From an uncultured Lachnospiraceae bacterium (GTDB lineage: Bacteria > Bacillota > Clostridia > Lachnospirales > Lachnospiraceae), in NCBI GenBank assembly GCA_910579685.1, contig CAJTVN010000003.1, positions 1-64,000 on the forward strand: a stretch of DNA of 64,000 nt, read 5' to 3'. Below, one piece after another: positions 17,183 through 25,484 of this stretch (positions are counted from its first letter, which is position 1; each line of letters begins with the position of its first letter). A model generated the notes under the pieces. The model did not search any database. It was not told the origin of the DNA and saw nothing but the letters and a program-made list of their open reading frames with translations. Position numbers and translations under genes: made by a program.

Positions 17183-17867
17183 GCTTATACCCCACTCCCC
17201 ACACTGTCCTGATGAATTTCGGCTTTCTCGGCGGCTCCTTCATTTTTTCACGGAGCCTGGCGATATGTGCCATCACCGTGTTATTGTTATCCAGATACTT
17301 TTCCTTCCATACCGCCTCAAACAGCTCCTCCGAGGAAACCACGCCTCCTCTGTGCTCGCACAGATACCACAGAATGTCAAACTCGATTGGTGTGAGCATG
17401 AGACTGCGCCCGTTTAATGTGCATTCATGGCTCTTTCTGGAAATGTGAAGCCCCCTCACATCGAACTGACTGACTTCCCGCTCCGCACTTTCCGCCACAT
17501 TATAGCGGATGTATCTGCGAAGCTGTGTCTTCACCCTTGCCACCAGCTCAAGGGGATTAAAAGGCTTTGTGATATAATCGTCCGCACCAAGGGTAAGCCC
17601 TGTGATCTTGTCAATATCCTCCACCCTGGCGGTCAGCATTATGATAGGAAACAAATGCCTCTCCCGTATCTTCTGGCACAGGACAAAGCCGTCCATGTCC
17701 GGCAGCATAAGATCCAGCACGGCAAGGCTGATATCCTCCCGCTCCACACAGGCCAGGGCATCCGCCCCATTATAAAATTTGTATACCTGGTAGCCGTCGT
17801 TATTCAGATAGACCTCCACCAGGTCGGCGATCTCTTTCTCGTCATCCACAATCAGAATTTTTTCCAT
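17175..17867 (-). CDS. vanR: OmpR-family response regulator VanR (vanG type)
   Basis: A 230-residue response regulator. The receiver domain has the acidic pair in LIVDDEKEIADL, the phospho-acceptor Asp in LAVLDLMLPDMDGF near residue 52 and the lysine in DDYITKPFNP near residue 103. The C-terminal winged helix ends in GVGYKL. The ATG at 17867 follows AAGGAGAGG. It starts only 36 bases after the upstream ABC exporter gene, with no terminator between them, and overlaps vanS. Assignment as VanR comes from similarity of the whole cluster rather than this protein alone. Confidence 0.9.
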   Translation of the reverse strand: MEKILIVDDEKEIADLVEVYLNNDGYQVYKFYNGADALACVEREDISLAVLDLMLPDMDGFVLCQKIRERHLFPIIMLTARVEDIDKITGLTLGADDYITKPFNPLELVARVKTQLRRYIRYNVAESAEREVSQFDVRGLHISRKSHECTLNGRSLMLTPIEFDILWYLCEHRGGVVSSEELFEAVWKEKYLDNNNTVMAHIARLREKMKEPPRKPKFIRTVWGVGYKLE

Positions 17868-17903
17868 GCGCCTCTCCTTCCATTGCAGGCCTTGCCGCAC
17901 CCC

Positions 17904-19691
17904 TTATGCGATGGCAAACTGGCTCTGGTACAGATTCGCATAGAACCCGTTCTTTGCAAGCAGCTCCTTGTGGCTGCCCTGCTCGATAATATGGCCGTCC
18001 TTCATCACCAGAATCACGTCCGCATTCTGGATGGTGGAAAGCCTGTGTGCCACGATAAAGCTTGTTCGGCCTTCCATCATGGCCGCAAAGGCTTTCTGAA
18101 TCCGGATTTCCGTCCGGGTATCAATAGAAGAGGTCGCCTCGTCCAGAATCAGCATGGGCGGCAGGGAGAGCATCACTCTCGTAATACACAGAAGCTGCTT
18201 CTGTCCTCCGGAAAGGCTTCCGCCGTCCTCTCCGATCACGGTATCGTAACCGTCCGGCAGCCTCTTGATAAAGCTGTGGGCATGGGAGGCCTTGGCCGCA
18301 GCCACGATCTCCTCCTGTGTGGCATCCGGTTTCCCCACCGTAATATTATCACGTATGGTTCCCCTTTTCAGCCAGGTATCCTGAAGAACCATTCCGTAAG
18401 AGGTGCGCAGCGACTTTCTGGTAATGTCCCGGATGGGCCTGCCGTCCACCGCTATGCTTCCGCCGTCCGCATCATAAAAGCGCATGAGCAAATTGATGAT
18501 CGTGGTCTTTCCGCAGCCCGTCGGTCCCACAATGGCGATCCTCTGCCCGGGTTTTACCTGGAGATTCAGATTCTCGATCAGCTTCCTGTCCGGCACATAG
18601 GAGAAGGAAACATCCTTTAGATCCACGCTTCCCTCCACATCCCCAAGAACCACGGCGTCTGTGCGATCCGGCTCCTGGGCCTGCTCCTCTATGAGCTCGA
18701 AAATCCTGGCCGCACAGGCAAGGGCGTTCTGAAGCTCCGTGATCACGCCTGAAATCTCGTTAAAGGGCTTTGTGTACTGGTTCGCATAGGACAGGAAGCA
18801 GGTCAGCTGTCCCACGGAAAGGCCTCCTCTTATGACGGCGAATGCGCCGGTCAGTCCCACGCCGGTATAAACCAGACTGTTTACAAACCTCGTACAGGGG
18901 TTAGTGAGGGAGGAAAAGAAAATAGCCCGCAGAGAGCATTTTTCCAGCCTGTCGTTGATCTCATCGAATCGCTCCAGCGTCTGCCTCTCCCGGTTAAAGG
19001 ACTGCACCACCTTCTGGTTTCCGATCATCTCATTGATCAGCGCCGTCTGCTCGCCCCTCGTCTGTGACTGCAGCTTGAACATGCTGAAGGTTTTTCTGGC
19101 AATAAAGCTTGCCACAAACAAGGACACGGGCGTGATCACCACCACAACCACCGTGATTCCCACATTCACTGAAAGCATGAAGCCGAGAGTTCCGAGAATC
19201 GTGATGACTCCCGTAAACAGCTGAGTAAAGCCGATCAGAAGGCCGTCCGCAAACTGATCCACATCCGCCACCACCCGGCTCACGATATCCCCGTGAGAAT
19301 GGGCGTCCAGATATTTCAGGGGAAGCTCCTCTATCCTGCGAAACGCCCTTTTACGGATATCCTGAATCACATTATAGACGATTCGGTTGTTGCAGATGTT
19401 CATGATCCACTGGGTCAGGGCCGTCAGGACAATCACGATGCACATTTTGCGCAGAATGGCAAGCAGTCCCGCCCATACTGCAGGCATATCCGCGGATACC
19501 TGCGAGGGGTCAAAGATAAATGCGATCCGGTCCACCGCGTCTCCGGTCAGAATCGGCAGATACAGCGTAAGGGCCACCGATATCACCGCCATGAGAATGG
19601 TCAGCGCCACCAGAACGCCGTACGGCCTGATATACCTGAGCACCTTTACCAAGGTTTCTTTTTGTCTTGTATTCTTTTTTTCCGCTTTCAT
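17904..19691 (-). CDS. ABC exporter half-transporter, canonical ATPase site
   Basis: A 595-residue type IV ABC exporter subunit (six-helix membrane domain about residues 25-330 fused to an ATPase). Walker A is GPTGCGKTT near residue 395, the signature is LSGGQKQ near 495 and Walker B with catalytic Glu is LILDEATSSID near 518, followed by an H-loop AHRLS. Its partner is the gene directly upstream, whose stop adjoins this start. Such heterodimers export lipophilic drugs, lipids or peptides. vanR follows after 36 bases, so expression may be linked to the van regulators. Confidence 0.9.
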   Translation of the reverse strand: MKAEKKNTRQKETLVKVLRYIRPYGVLVALTILMAVISVALTLYLPILTGDAVDRIAFIFDPSQVSADMPAVWAGLLAILRKMCIVIVLTALTQWIMNICNNRIVYNVIQDIRKRAFRRIEELPLKYLDAHSHGDIVSRVVADVDQFADGLLIGFTQLFTGVITILGTLGFMLSVNVGITVVVVVITPVSLFVASFIARKTFSMFKLQSQTRGEQTALINEMIGNQKVVQSFNRERQTLERFDEINDRLEKCSLRAIFFSSLTNPCTRFVNSLVYTGVGLTGAFAVIRGGLSVGQLTCFLSYANQYTKPFNEISGVITELQNALACAARIFELIEEQAQEPDRTDAVVLGDVEGSVDLKDVSFSYVPDRKLIENLNLQVKPGQRIAIVGPTGCGKTTIINLLMRFYDADGGSIAVDGRPIRDITRKSLRTSYGMVLQDTWLKRGTIRDNITVGKPDATQEEIVAAAKASHAHSFIKRLPDGYDTVIGEDGGSLSGGQKQLLCITRVMLSLPPMLILDEATSSIDTRTEIRIQKAFAAMMEGRTSFIVAHRLSTIQNADVILVMKDGHIIEQGSHKELLAKNGFYANLYQSQFAIA

Positions 19692-21431
19692 TTATTTCGC
19701 TCCGCTTTCCTGTTTCTTTTCAAACTGGCTGTAATAGATCTCCCGATAAACCTCACAGCCTGCAAGAAGCTCGTCATGAGTTCCCATTCCCGCCGCTTCC
19801 CCGTCATCCAGCACGATAATCTGATCCGCATGGAGAAGGGATGAAGCTCTCTGGGAAACGATAAAGACCGTGGTCTTACCCGGCATGGATCGGATGGACT
19901 TGCGAAGTGCGGCGTCCGTTGCATAATCAAGCGCCGATGCACTGTCGTCCAGAATCAGGATCTCCGGCTTCTTCACAAGGGCTCTGGCAATGGACAGCCT
20001 CTGTTTCTGTCCGCCGGAGAGATTTCGTCCCTCCTGCTCGATCTTCTCATCCAGCCCCTTTTCCTTCTGCAGGACAAATTCCTCGGCCTGGGCCGTGCGA
20101 AGCGCCTCCCACAGCTCCTCGTCCGTGGCGTTTTCATTTCCCCAGAGCAGATTCTCCCGGATGGTTCCCTGAAACAGTACCGCCTTCTGCATCACGATAC
20201 CGATCTTACCCCGGAGCACTTCCAGCGGAATCTCTCTCACATCCTGTCCGTCCACCTTAACGCTGCCCTTCTCCACATCATAGAACCGGGGTATCAGATG
20301 AACCAGAGAGGATTTTCCGGAACCCGTTCCGCCGATCACGCCTATGGTGTCTCCGGGGTTCGCCTTAAAGTGGATATCCGTCAGCGCCTGCTCGCCCCCT
20401 TTATGGTAACGCAGGCACACATGGTCAAACTCCACGGTTCCTGTCTGCGTGATTTCCTTTGCACTTCCATTCTCCGGCGATTCCATTCCCGCCGGGATTT
20501 CAAACACGCTCTGTATCCGATTGCCGCAGGCAACCGCCTTGGTCACGGTAATGATCAGGTTCGCCAGCTTGACCAGCTCCACCAGGATCTGGGACATGTA
20601 ATTCACCAGCGCCACCACCTGGCCCTGGCTCAAAATCCCCGCTTCCACGCGCAGCGCTCCCACATAGATGAGGGCTACCAGCCCCCCGTTGATCACCACG
20701 TAAGTAAGGGGATTCATGAGAGCCGAGATCTGGGCCGCAACCATCTGCATACGCTTTAAGGCGTCCGTCTCCCGGTCAAATTTCTGTATTTCTCCCTCCT
20801 CCTCCCCGAAGGCCCGGATCACTCTCACACCGGTCAGGTTCTCCCTGGTAATTCCAAGCACCCGGTCCAGTCCCCCCTGCACTTTCTTGAAAAGAGGAAT
20901 GCTGATGAGCATGATGCCGAACACGATCACGGAAAGAACCGGGATGACCACCACGAAAATAAGAGCCGCCTTCACATCCACCGTAAACGCCATGACCATG
21001 GCCCCGAACACGATAAACGGGGAGCGAAGAAACAACCGCAGCACCAGATTCACACCGGACTGCACCTGGTTGATGTCGCTGGTCATCCGGGTGATCAGGG
21101 TGGCGGTTCCCTCCCTGTCCATCTGGGAGAAGGACAGGCTCTGGATGTGGGCGAACAGGCCGTGGCGCAGCCTGGTGGCAAAACCCACCGCCGCCCTGGC
21201 CGCAAAGTACTGCGCCGTCACCGCACATACAAGCCCGATCAGCCCCAGCGCCGCCATCACAAGGCACATCCGCCATATGTAGCCCTTATCGCCGGCGGGA
21301 ATGCCCTTATCGATCATGGAAGCCACCACCAGCGGAATAAAAAGCTCAAAGGAGGCCTCCAGCAGTTTAAACAGAGGCCCCAGCACACTTTCTTTTTTGT
21401 AATCCTTCATGTAGATTAACAGTTTTTTCAT
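19692..21431 (-). CDS. ABC exporter half-transporter, degenerate ATPase site
   Basis: A 579-residue ABC exporter subunit with an N-terminal six-helix domain. The ATPase domain has Walker A GGTGSGKSS near residue 365, signature LSGGQKQR near 470 and Walker B LILDDSASALD near 493. The usual catalytic Glu is Asp and the switch region is SQRAS rather than a His-containing H-loop. This pattern is typical of the non-catalytic half of BmrC/BmrD-like heterodimers. It overlaps the degV stop by four bases (ATGA) and its stop touches the start of the canonical half. Confidence 0.9.
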   Translation of the reverse strand: MKKLLIYMKDYKKESVLGPLFKLLEASFELFIPLVVASMIDKGIPAGDKGYIWRMCLVMAALGLIGLVCAVTAQYFAARAAVGFATRLRHGLFAHIQSLSFSQMDREGTATLITRMTSDINQVQSGVNLVLRLFLRSPFIVFGAMVMAFTVDVKAALIFVVVIPVLSVIVFGIMLISIPLFKKVQGGLDRVLGITRENLTGVRVIRAFGEEEGEIQKFDRETDALKRMQMVAAQISALMNPLTYVVINGGLVALIYVGALRVEAGILSQGQVVALVNYMSQILVELVKLANLIITVTKAVACGNRIQSVFEIPAGMESPENGSAKEITQTGTVEFDHVCLRYHKGGEQALTDIHFKANPGDTIGVIGGTGSGKSSLVHLIPRFYDVEKGSVKVDGQDVREIPLEVLRGKIGIVMQKAVLFQGTIRENLLWGNENATDEELWEALRTAQAEEFVLQKEKGLDEKIEQEGRNLSGGQKQRLSIARALVKKPEILILDDSASALDYATDAALRKSIRSMPGKTTVFIVSQRASSLLHADQIIVLDDGEAAGMGTHDELLAGCEVYREIYYSQFEKKQESGAK

Positions 21432-22312
21432 TTCAGATATTCCTCGTATTTCTCATTGATTTCATTCAGAAAGGTGATGCCGAGAATGCCGGGCCCCGTA
21501 TGAGCCCCGATGGCACAGCCGATCCTTCCCTCCAGCATACCCTTTACATGGTATCTCTCACAAAGCTGTTCCTTTATATACTCCGCCGATTCCTTTTCTC
21601 TTCCGTACACCACTCCCACCACCTGGTCTTCCAGGCGGCAGCCCTTCTCCCCGACCATGGCAAGAATACGATTCTGGGCCTTCTTCCAGCCTCTCACCTT
21701 TTCCACTGCCTTGAGGGATCCGTTTTCATCCACAATAATAATCGGTTTAATATCAAGCACGGTTCCCGCAAGGAATGATGTCCTGCTTAGGCGCCCTCCC
21801 TTAAACAGATAATCCAGCTGCACCACTGTCACCGCATGCTCAATATGCTCGCAGAAAAAATGCGCCGCCTCGATCAGAAGCTCCCTCGGCGCACCGTTCC
21901 TCTGCATGCGCAGCAGCCGCTCCACAACCAGCCCGTATCCCACGGATGCGCACTTCGAGTCTATAATCGTCATTTTAAAACCGGGATATTCCTCGAGCAC
22001 TTCTTCATAGGCAAGCTTCGCCGCATTAAAAGTTCCCGCAATTCCCGTGGAAAAGCAGATATAGAGAACCTCGTCGTCTCTTTTGGCATAGGGCAGAAAA
22101 TGTTCATGAAACATAAACTGATTGATGTGGTATGTCTTAATCTCCTTTCCGGAGGCCTGAATCTCGTAGAACTGGTCCGGGAAAATTGTCTGTCCGTCAA
22201 AATAATCCGTTCCCTCAATCGTCACCGGCGTGGGCATCACATAAAGGTCATATTCCTTAATAACGCTCTCAGGAATATCGGAAGCGGAATCTGTTATAAT
22301 ACAAAATGCCAT
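21428..22312 (-). CDS. DegV family fatty-acid-binding protein
   Basis: A 294-residue DegV (FakB-like) protein. These bind a fatty acid and present it to a FakA kinase for phosphorylation and phospholipid synthesis. The N-terminal ITDSASDIP and the STGIAGTFNAA loop near residue 88 are the lipid carboxylate-binding elements; the C-terminal GAHTGPGILGITF signature is present. The ATG at 22312 follows GAGGAGA. It is translationally coupled (ATGA) to the ABC exporter pair and thus leads the degV-ABC-ABC-vanR-vanS gene train. Confidence 0.92.
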   Translation of the reverse strand: MAFCIITDSASDIPESVIKEYDLYVMPTPVTIEGTDYFDGQTIFPDQFYEIQASGKEIKTYHINQFMFHEHFLPYAKRDDEVLYICFSTGIAGTFNAAKLAYEEVLEEYPGFKMTIIDSKCASVGYGLVVERLLRMQRNGAPRELLIEAAHFFCEHIEHAVTVVQLDYLFKGGRLSRTSFLAGTVLDIKPIIIVDENGSLKAVEKVRGWKKAQNRILAMVGEKGCRLEDQVVGVVYGREKESAEYIKEQLCERYHVKGMLEGRIGCAIGAHTGPGILGITFLNEINEKYEEYLK

Positions 22313-22363
22313 TTTTTCTCTCCTCACTTAAAAAGCCTGAAATATGTGCCGTAAAACACATTT

Positions 22364-22369
22364 ATTATA
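22364..22369 (-). promoter_or_regulatory. Likely -10 element for degV and downstream genes
   Basis: A perfect TATAAT on the minus strand, 52 bases upstream of the degV start. No good -35 is found 17 bases further, so the promoter may be weak or need an activator. It lies back-to-back with the promoter of the bactofilin operon. Confidence 0.4.
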
Positions 22370-22399
22370 CTACATTCTGTCCGGTAATGCATCTTAAAA

Positions 22400-22428
22400 T
22401 TGACAAATTTTCTAACCGGTAGTAATAT
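22400..22428 (+). promoter_or_regulatory. Sigma-70-type promoter of the M23-like/bactofilin operon
   Basis: TTGACA at 22400-22405 and TAATAT at 22423-22428 are separated by 17 bases, about 45 bases upstream of the M23-like start. This is a near-consensus housekeeping promoter. Confidence 0.75.
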
Positions 22429-22472
22429 ATTTATGTTGAATATGCAGGATTTAAATTTGAATGGAGAGCACA

Positions 22473-23234
22473 ATGAATCAGCAAAGGCACAAACATAAGG
22501 AGTCCTTTTCCATCCTCCTGATCTCACATACGGGTCGGGAAAGCCGGCAATTTCATATTTCGCTCTTTTCTTTTCGTCTGTTTCTTTTTCTGCTTGGTTT
22601 TTTCTGCGCCGTAATCGGCTGGATGATTTTCAGCTTTCTCCAGGAACGCAGCCGTGAGAGGGAACTGCTTTTGCAGGTGAGTTCCCGTGATCAGGTTATT
22701 CAGGAAATAAATGCGGAAAAGGAAGCTTTAGAAGAGCAGATCAAGACTTTGGATGAGGAAAAGCTTGCGCTTGCATCCGAAATAGAAGCCGTGCGCAGCG
22801 CAATTGCTGCAGGCGTGGAAAAGGCACAGGTAGAGGCAGCCGAGGAAGAACAGGCGCAGAAGGATTCCACATTTCCCAGTCTTTATCCTTCCACTGGTTC
22901 CGGCATTCTGGTGTCTTCCTATTCGGAAGAGCAGCCTTACCTTTCCATCAGCGCCCGCTCGGAAGGGAATGTCATTGCCGCAGGGGACGGCACAGTGACC
23001 AGCATTACCTCAGACGACACTTATCCGCAGATCATCGAGATCTCCCATGCCAGCGGCCACACTACTCGCTACATGTGCAGGCAGGAAGCTCAGCTTGACG
23101 CGCAGGAAGGCGCTCAGGTTCTCGCAGGCGATACGCTGCTCACAATCACAACAGACGAAACGCAGCTGGATTATCAGGTCATCTTTGACGGTGAACCCAT
23201 TGATCCACTTACGGTAATAGAGGCAAAAGGTTAA
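22473..23234 (+). CDS. Membrane-anchored M23-fold protein, probably catalytically inactive
   Basis: A 253-residue bitopic protein. A short cytoplasmic tail (about 30 residues) is followed by a membrane helix (FLFLLGFFCAVIGWMIF). Then comes a coiled coil of about 60 residues rich in Glu/Lys and a C-terminal lysostaphin-like beta domain (GNVIAAGDGTVTSI near 165, HASGHTTRYM near 190). The usual zinc ligands are not seen: the HxH position reads QLDYQV and the YxH position reads YMCR. It probably acts as a scaffold or regulator like degenerate LytM proteins. SD GGAGAG precedes the ATG at 22473. A bactofilin follows 17 bases downstream, a known pairing for cell-shape control. Confidence 0.8.
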   Translation: MNQQRHKHKESFSILLISHTGRESRQFHISLFSFRLFLFLLGFFCAVIGWMIFSFLQERSRERELLLQVSSRDQVIQEINAEKEALEEQIKTLDEEKLALASEIEAVRSAIAAGVEKAQVEAAEEEQAQKDSTFPSLYPSTGSGILVSSYSEEQPYLSISARSEGNVIAAGDGTVTSITSDDTYPQIIEISHASGHTTRYMCRQEAQLDAQEGAQVLAGDTLLTITTDETQLDYQVIFDGEPIDPLTVIEAKG

Positions 23235-23251
23235 AAGGAGGATTATCAATC

Positions 23252-23695
23252 ATGCTAGGAAAAACAAAAAATACGAATGCCGCATCGGAGATACGTTCCA
23301 AAATCGGCACGCTGGTCGGTGCCGGCGCCGTTTTCAACGGCGATCTGTCCGCCCCGGAAACCATCCGGATCGATGGTATCATAACGGGAAACTGTACCTG
23401 TGAAAAAGATCTGATCCTTGGAGCCGAGGGGGCAATCAAAGGCAATATTTCCGTTCAAAATGTAATTATCTCCGGCAAGGTCGAGGGGGATATCTCCGCC
23501 CGGGGAAAATTGGAGCTGCTCTCCACCGGACGGGTGGTCGGCAATATTACCGCCAAATCCCTTGTCATTGACGAGGACGCTTATTTTGACGGCAGATGCA
23601 TCATGGCCTCGGACAGCCAGAAAGGCATTCCCGTCCATCCTGCAAGCGCTGCCCTGGAGGATCTCTCCAAGGACGGAACGGACGAAAGCTTATAA
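23252..23695 (+). CDS. Bactofilin (polymer-forming cytoskeletal protein)
   Basis: A 147-residue bactofilin. The central right-handed beta-helix (about residues 15-115) is shown by repeating hydrophobic/glycine turns: GDLSAPETIRIDGIITGNC, then GAIKGNISVQNVIISGKVEGD and GRVVGNITAKSLVID. N- and C-terminal tails are short and polar. Bactofilins form non-nucleotide filaments at the membrane and often recruit M23-type envelope proteins, matching the upstream gene. SD AAGGAGG lies ahead of the ATG. Confidence 0.92.
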   Translation: MLGKTKNTNAASEIRSKIGTLVGAGAVFNGDLSAPETIRIDGIITGNCTCEKDLILGAEGAIKGNISVQNVIISGKVEGDISARGKLELLSTGRVVGNITAKSLVIDEDAYFDGRCIMASDSQKGIPVHPASAALEDLSKDGTDESL

Positions 23696-23730
23696 ACAAA
23701 AATAGAACCGGCGGCTGAAAGCCGATTCGA

Positions 23731-23773
23731 AAAAGGGGGTTGACGCCTATGCCGTCAACCCCCTTTTATTTTT
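23731..23773 (+). terminator. Intrinsic terminator after the bactofilin gene
   Basis: A long stem (AAAAGGGGGTTGACG at 23731-23745 with its complement at 23753-23766) with a seven-base loop is followed by a T-rich run. It probably works in both directions because the DUF362 gene converges from the other side. Confidence 0.88.
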
Positions 23774-23777
23774 CAAA

Positions 23778-24641
23778 TCAGGCCTCAATCAGTTCGTACT
23801 CTCTTGATCCATATCCAAGCTCCGCAGCCGCTTCAATGGTGTGAACACCATTTCTCGACTCGATTCTCTCAATCAGATGACCTCTTCCCGGATCATCCGA
23901 CGCATATACCAGATCCAAACATGCCTGATCGATTGCCACCGGATCCAGGGATACAAGAATTCCGATATCTCCCATACAGGGATCCTCAGCCACCGCACAG
24001 CAGTCACAGTCAACGGACATATTCTTCATCACATTGACATACACCAGGTTTCCCTTAAAATACTCGATCACCGAAGAAGCCGCATCCGCCATGGATTCCA
24101 GGAAGGAATCGTGATCCGAGTTCCAGAAATCATTGATATCACCCACTCCGTGGATATAAGCTTTTCCCATGGAAGAAGCCACGCCGATTGACAGCTGCTT
24201 TATGGCTCCGCCATAGCCACCCATGGGATGCCCTTTAAAATGGGAGAGCACCAGCATGGAATCATAATTCTTAATATTTTTACCCACATAGTTTTTCCTG
24301 ATCTTTTTCCCGTTTGGTATGGGAAGCTCCAGATCCGGCCCTTCCCCATCCATGAGATCCACTGCGAAGCACTTGCTCCATCCATGCTTCTCCAGCGTCT
24401 CCAGATGCTTCTCGGTGGTATTTCTGCTGCCCTCATAGGCTGTATTGCATTCCACCACAGTTCCCCTGACATACTCGATCATAGGCTTCCAAAATTCAGG
24501 GCGCAGGAAATTCTGATTCCCCTCCTCACCGGAATGAACCTTGATTGCCACCCTTCCTTCCAGTTCTTTTCCCGCAAGGCGGTATAACTCTACGACCTTC
24601 TCAGGGGTAATCTCTTTTGAAAAGAATACTTTTGATGCCAT
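23778..24641 (-). CDS. DUF362 domain protein
   Basis: A 287-residue soluble protein of the DUF362 family, with no known reaction. Family features are VAIKVHSGEEGNQNFLRP near residue 31, LSHFKGHPMGGYGGAIK near 132 and a cluster CDCCAVAEDPCMGDIGIL near 208 with four cysteines. Many DUF362 proteins carry a ferredoxin-like iron-sulfur segment. Here only the cysteine cluster is seen and a full 2[4Fe-4S] domain is absent. The SDR gene ends about 50 bases upstream. Confidence 0.85.
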   Translation of the reverse strand: MASKVFFSKEITPEKVVELYRLAGKELEGRVAIKVHSGEEGNQNFLRPEFWKPMIEYVRGTVVECNTAYEGSRNTTEKHLETLEKHGWSKCFAVDLMDGEGPDLELPIPNGKKIRKNYVGKNIKNYDSMLVLSHFKGHPMGGYGGAIKQLSIGVASSMGKAYIHGVGDINDFWNSDHDSFLESMADAASSVIEYFKGNLVYVNVMKNMSVDCDCCAVAEDPCMGDIGILVSLDPVAIDQACLDLVYASDDPGRGHLIERIESRNGVHTIEAAAELGYGSREYELIEA

Positions 24642-24691
24642 TTTCCTCCATTCCGCCGCCTGCAGGCGGCCTGCAAACTTTATTTCCGTTG

Positions 24692-25441
24692 TCAGGTTCT
24701 TGCCGCTCCGTCCACGGACAGGATCACGCCTGTCACATAGCCGGCCAGATCGCTGGCCAGATAAAGGAACGCATTCGCCACATCTTCCGGCTCTCCCACT
24801 CTTCCAAGAGGAATTGTCGCAATCAGAGGCTTTATCATCTCTTCCGGCAAGGCCGCCACCATATCGGTTCTTGTTACGCCGGGAGCCACAGCGTTCACGC
24901 GGATATTATCCTTGCCAAGCTCTCTTGCAAGGGACTTGGTAATGCCGTTTACCGCAAATTTGGATGCGGGGTAAGCGACGCCGGAGGGCTGTCCGTAAAT
25001 GCTCACCATAGAGCTGGTGTTGAGAATGACTCCGCCCCCCTGCTCCTTCATTACCTTTGCTGCCGCCTGGGAGCAGTTAAACACCGCATTTACGTTCAGC
25101 TCCATGGTTTTCGCAAAATCTTCCGGCTTGTAATCGTACAGTTTATCCCTTGCGGAAACACCCGCATTGTTGACCATAATATCCAGTTTCCCGAATGTCT
25201 CCTTCACTGTCCCGACGGCCTCCTCGATCTCCTGCGGATTCGCAAGGTCAGGCCAAAGCCCGATTACCTTATACTCCGGATTCTCCGCTTTCAGCTTTGC
25301 GAGCGCCTTATCCACAGTCTCCCGTCTGGAACCGCACAGCGCCACGGCTGCGCCGTTATCCAGATAAGTCTTCACAATGGCATAGCCGATTCCCCTTGTA
25401 CCGCCCGTTACCATGGCGGTCTTTCCCTTTAACAGCTCCAT
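24692..25441 (-). CDS. Short-chain dehydrogenase/reductase (FabG-like)
   Basis: A 249-residue NAD(P)H-dependent oxidoreductase. The Rossmann motif is VTGGTRGIGYA (residues 11-21), the NNAG motif is at about residue 90 and the catalytic Ser...YPASK is near residues 142-160. The C-terminus (GYVTGVILSVDGA) is typical of FabG-like enzymes. Substrate is unknown. It is not in a fatty-acid operon, so a secondary alcohol or sugar role is as likely as 3-oxoacyl-ACP reduction. Confidence 0.88.
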   Translation of the reverse strand: MELLKGKTAMVTGGTRGIGYAIVKTYLDNGAAVALCGSRRETVDKALAKLKAENPEYKVIGLWPDLANPQEIEEAVGTVKETFGKLDIMVNNAGVSARDKLYDYKPEDFAKTMELNVNAVFNCSQAAAKVMKEQGGGVILNTSSMVSIYGQPSGVAYPASKFAVNGITKSLARELGKDNIRVNAVAPGVTRTDMVAALPEEMIKPLIATIPLGRVGEPEDVANAFLYLASDLAGYVTGVILSVDGAART

Positions 25442-25484
25442 TTCTTTATACCTCCTTCTTATTTACTTATCCTGCTCTCTATCT

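Noticed and set aside
11641..17867. VanA/VanB-type (D-Ala-D-Lac) cluster
   Set aside because: No VanH-type lactate dehydrogenase is present, and a serine racemase and a VanXY fusion-type peptidase are, which fits D-Ala-D-Ser.
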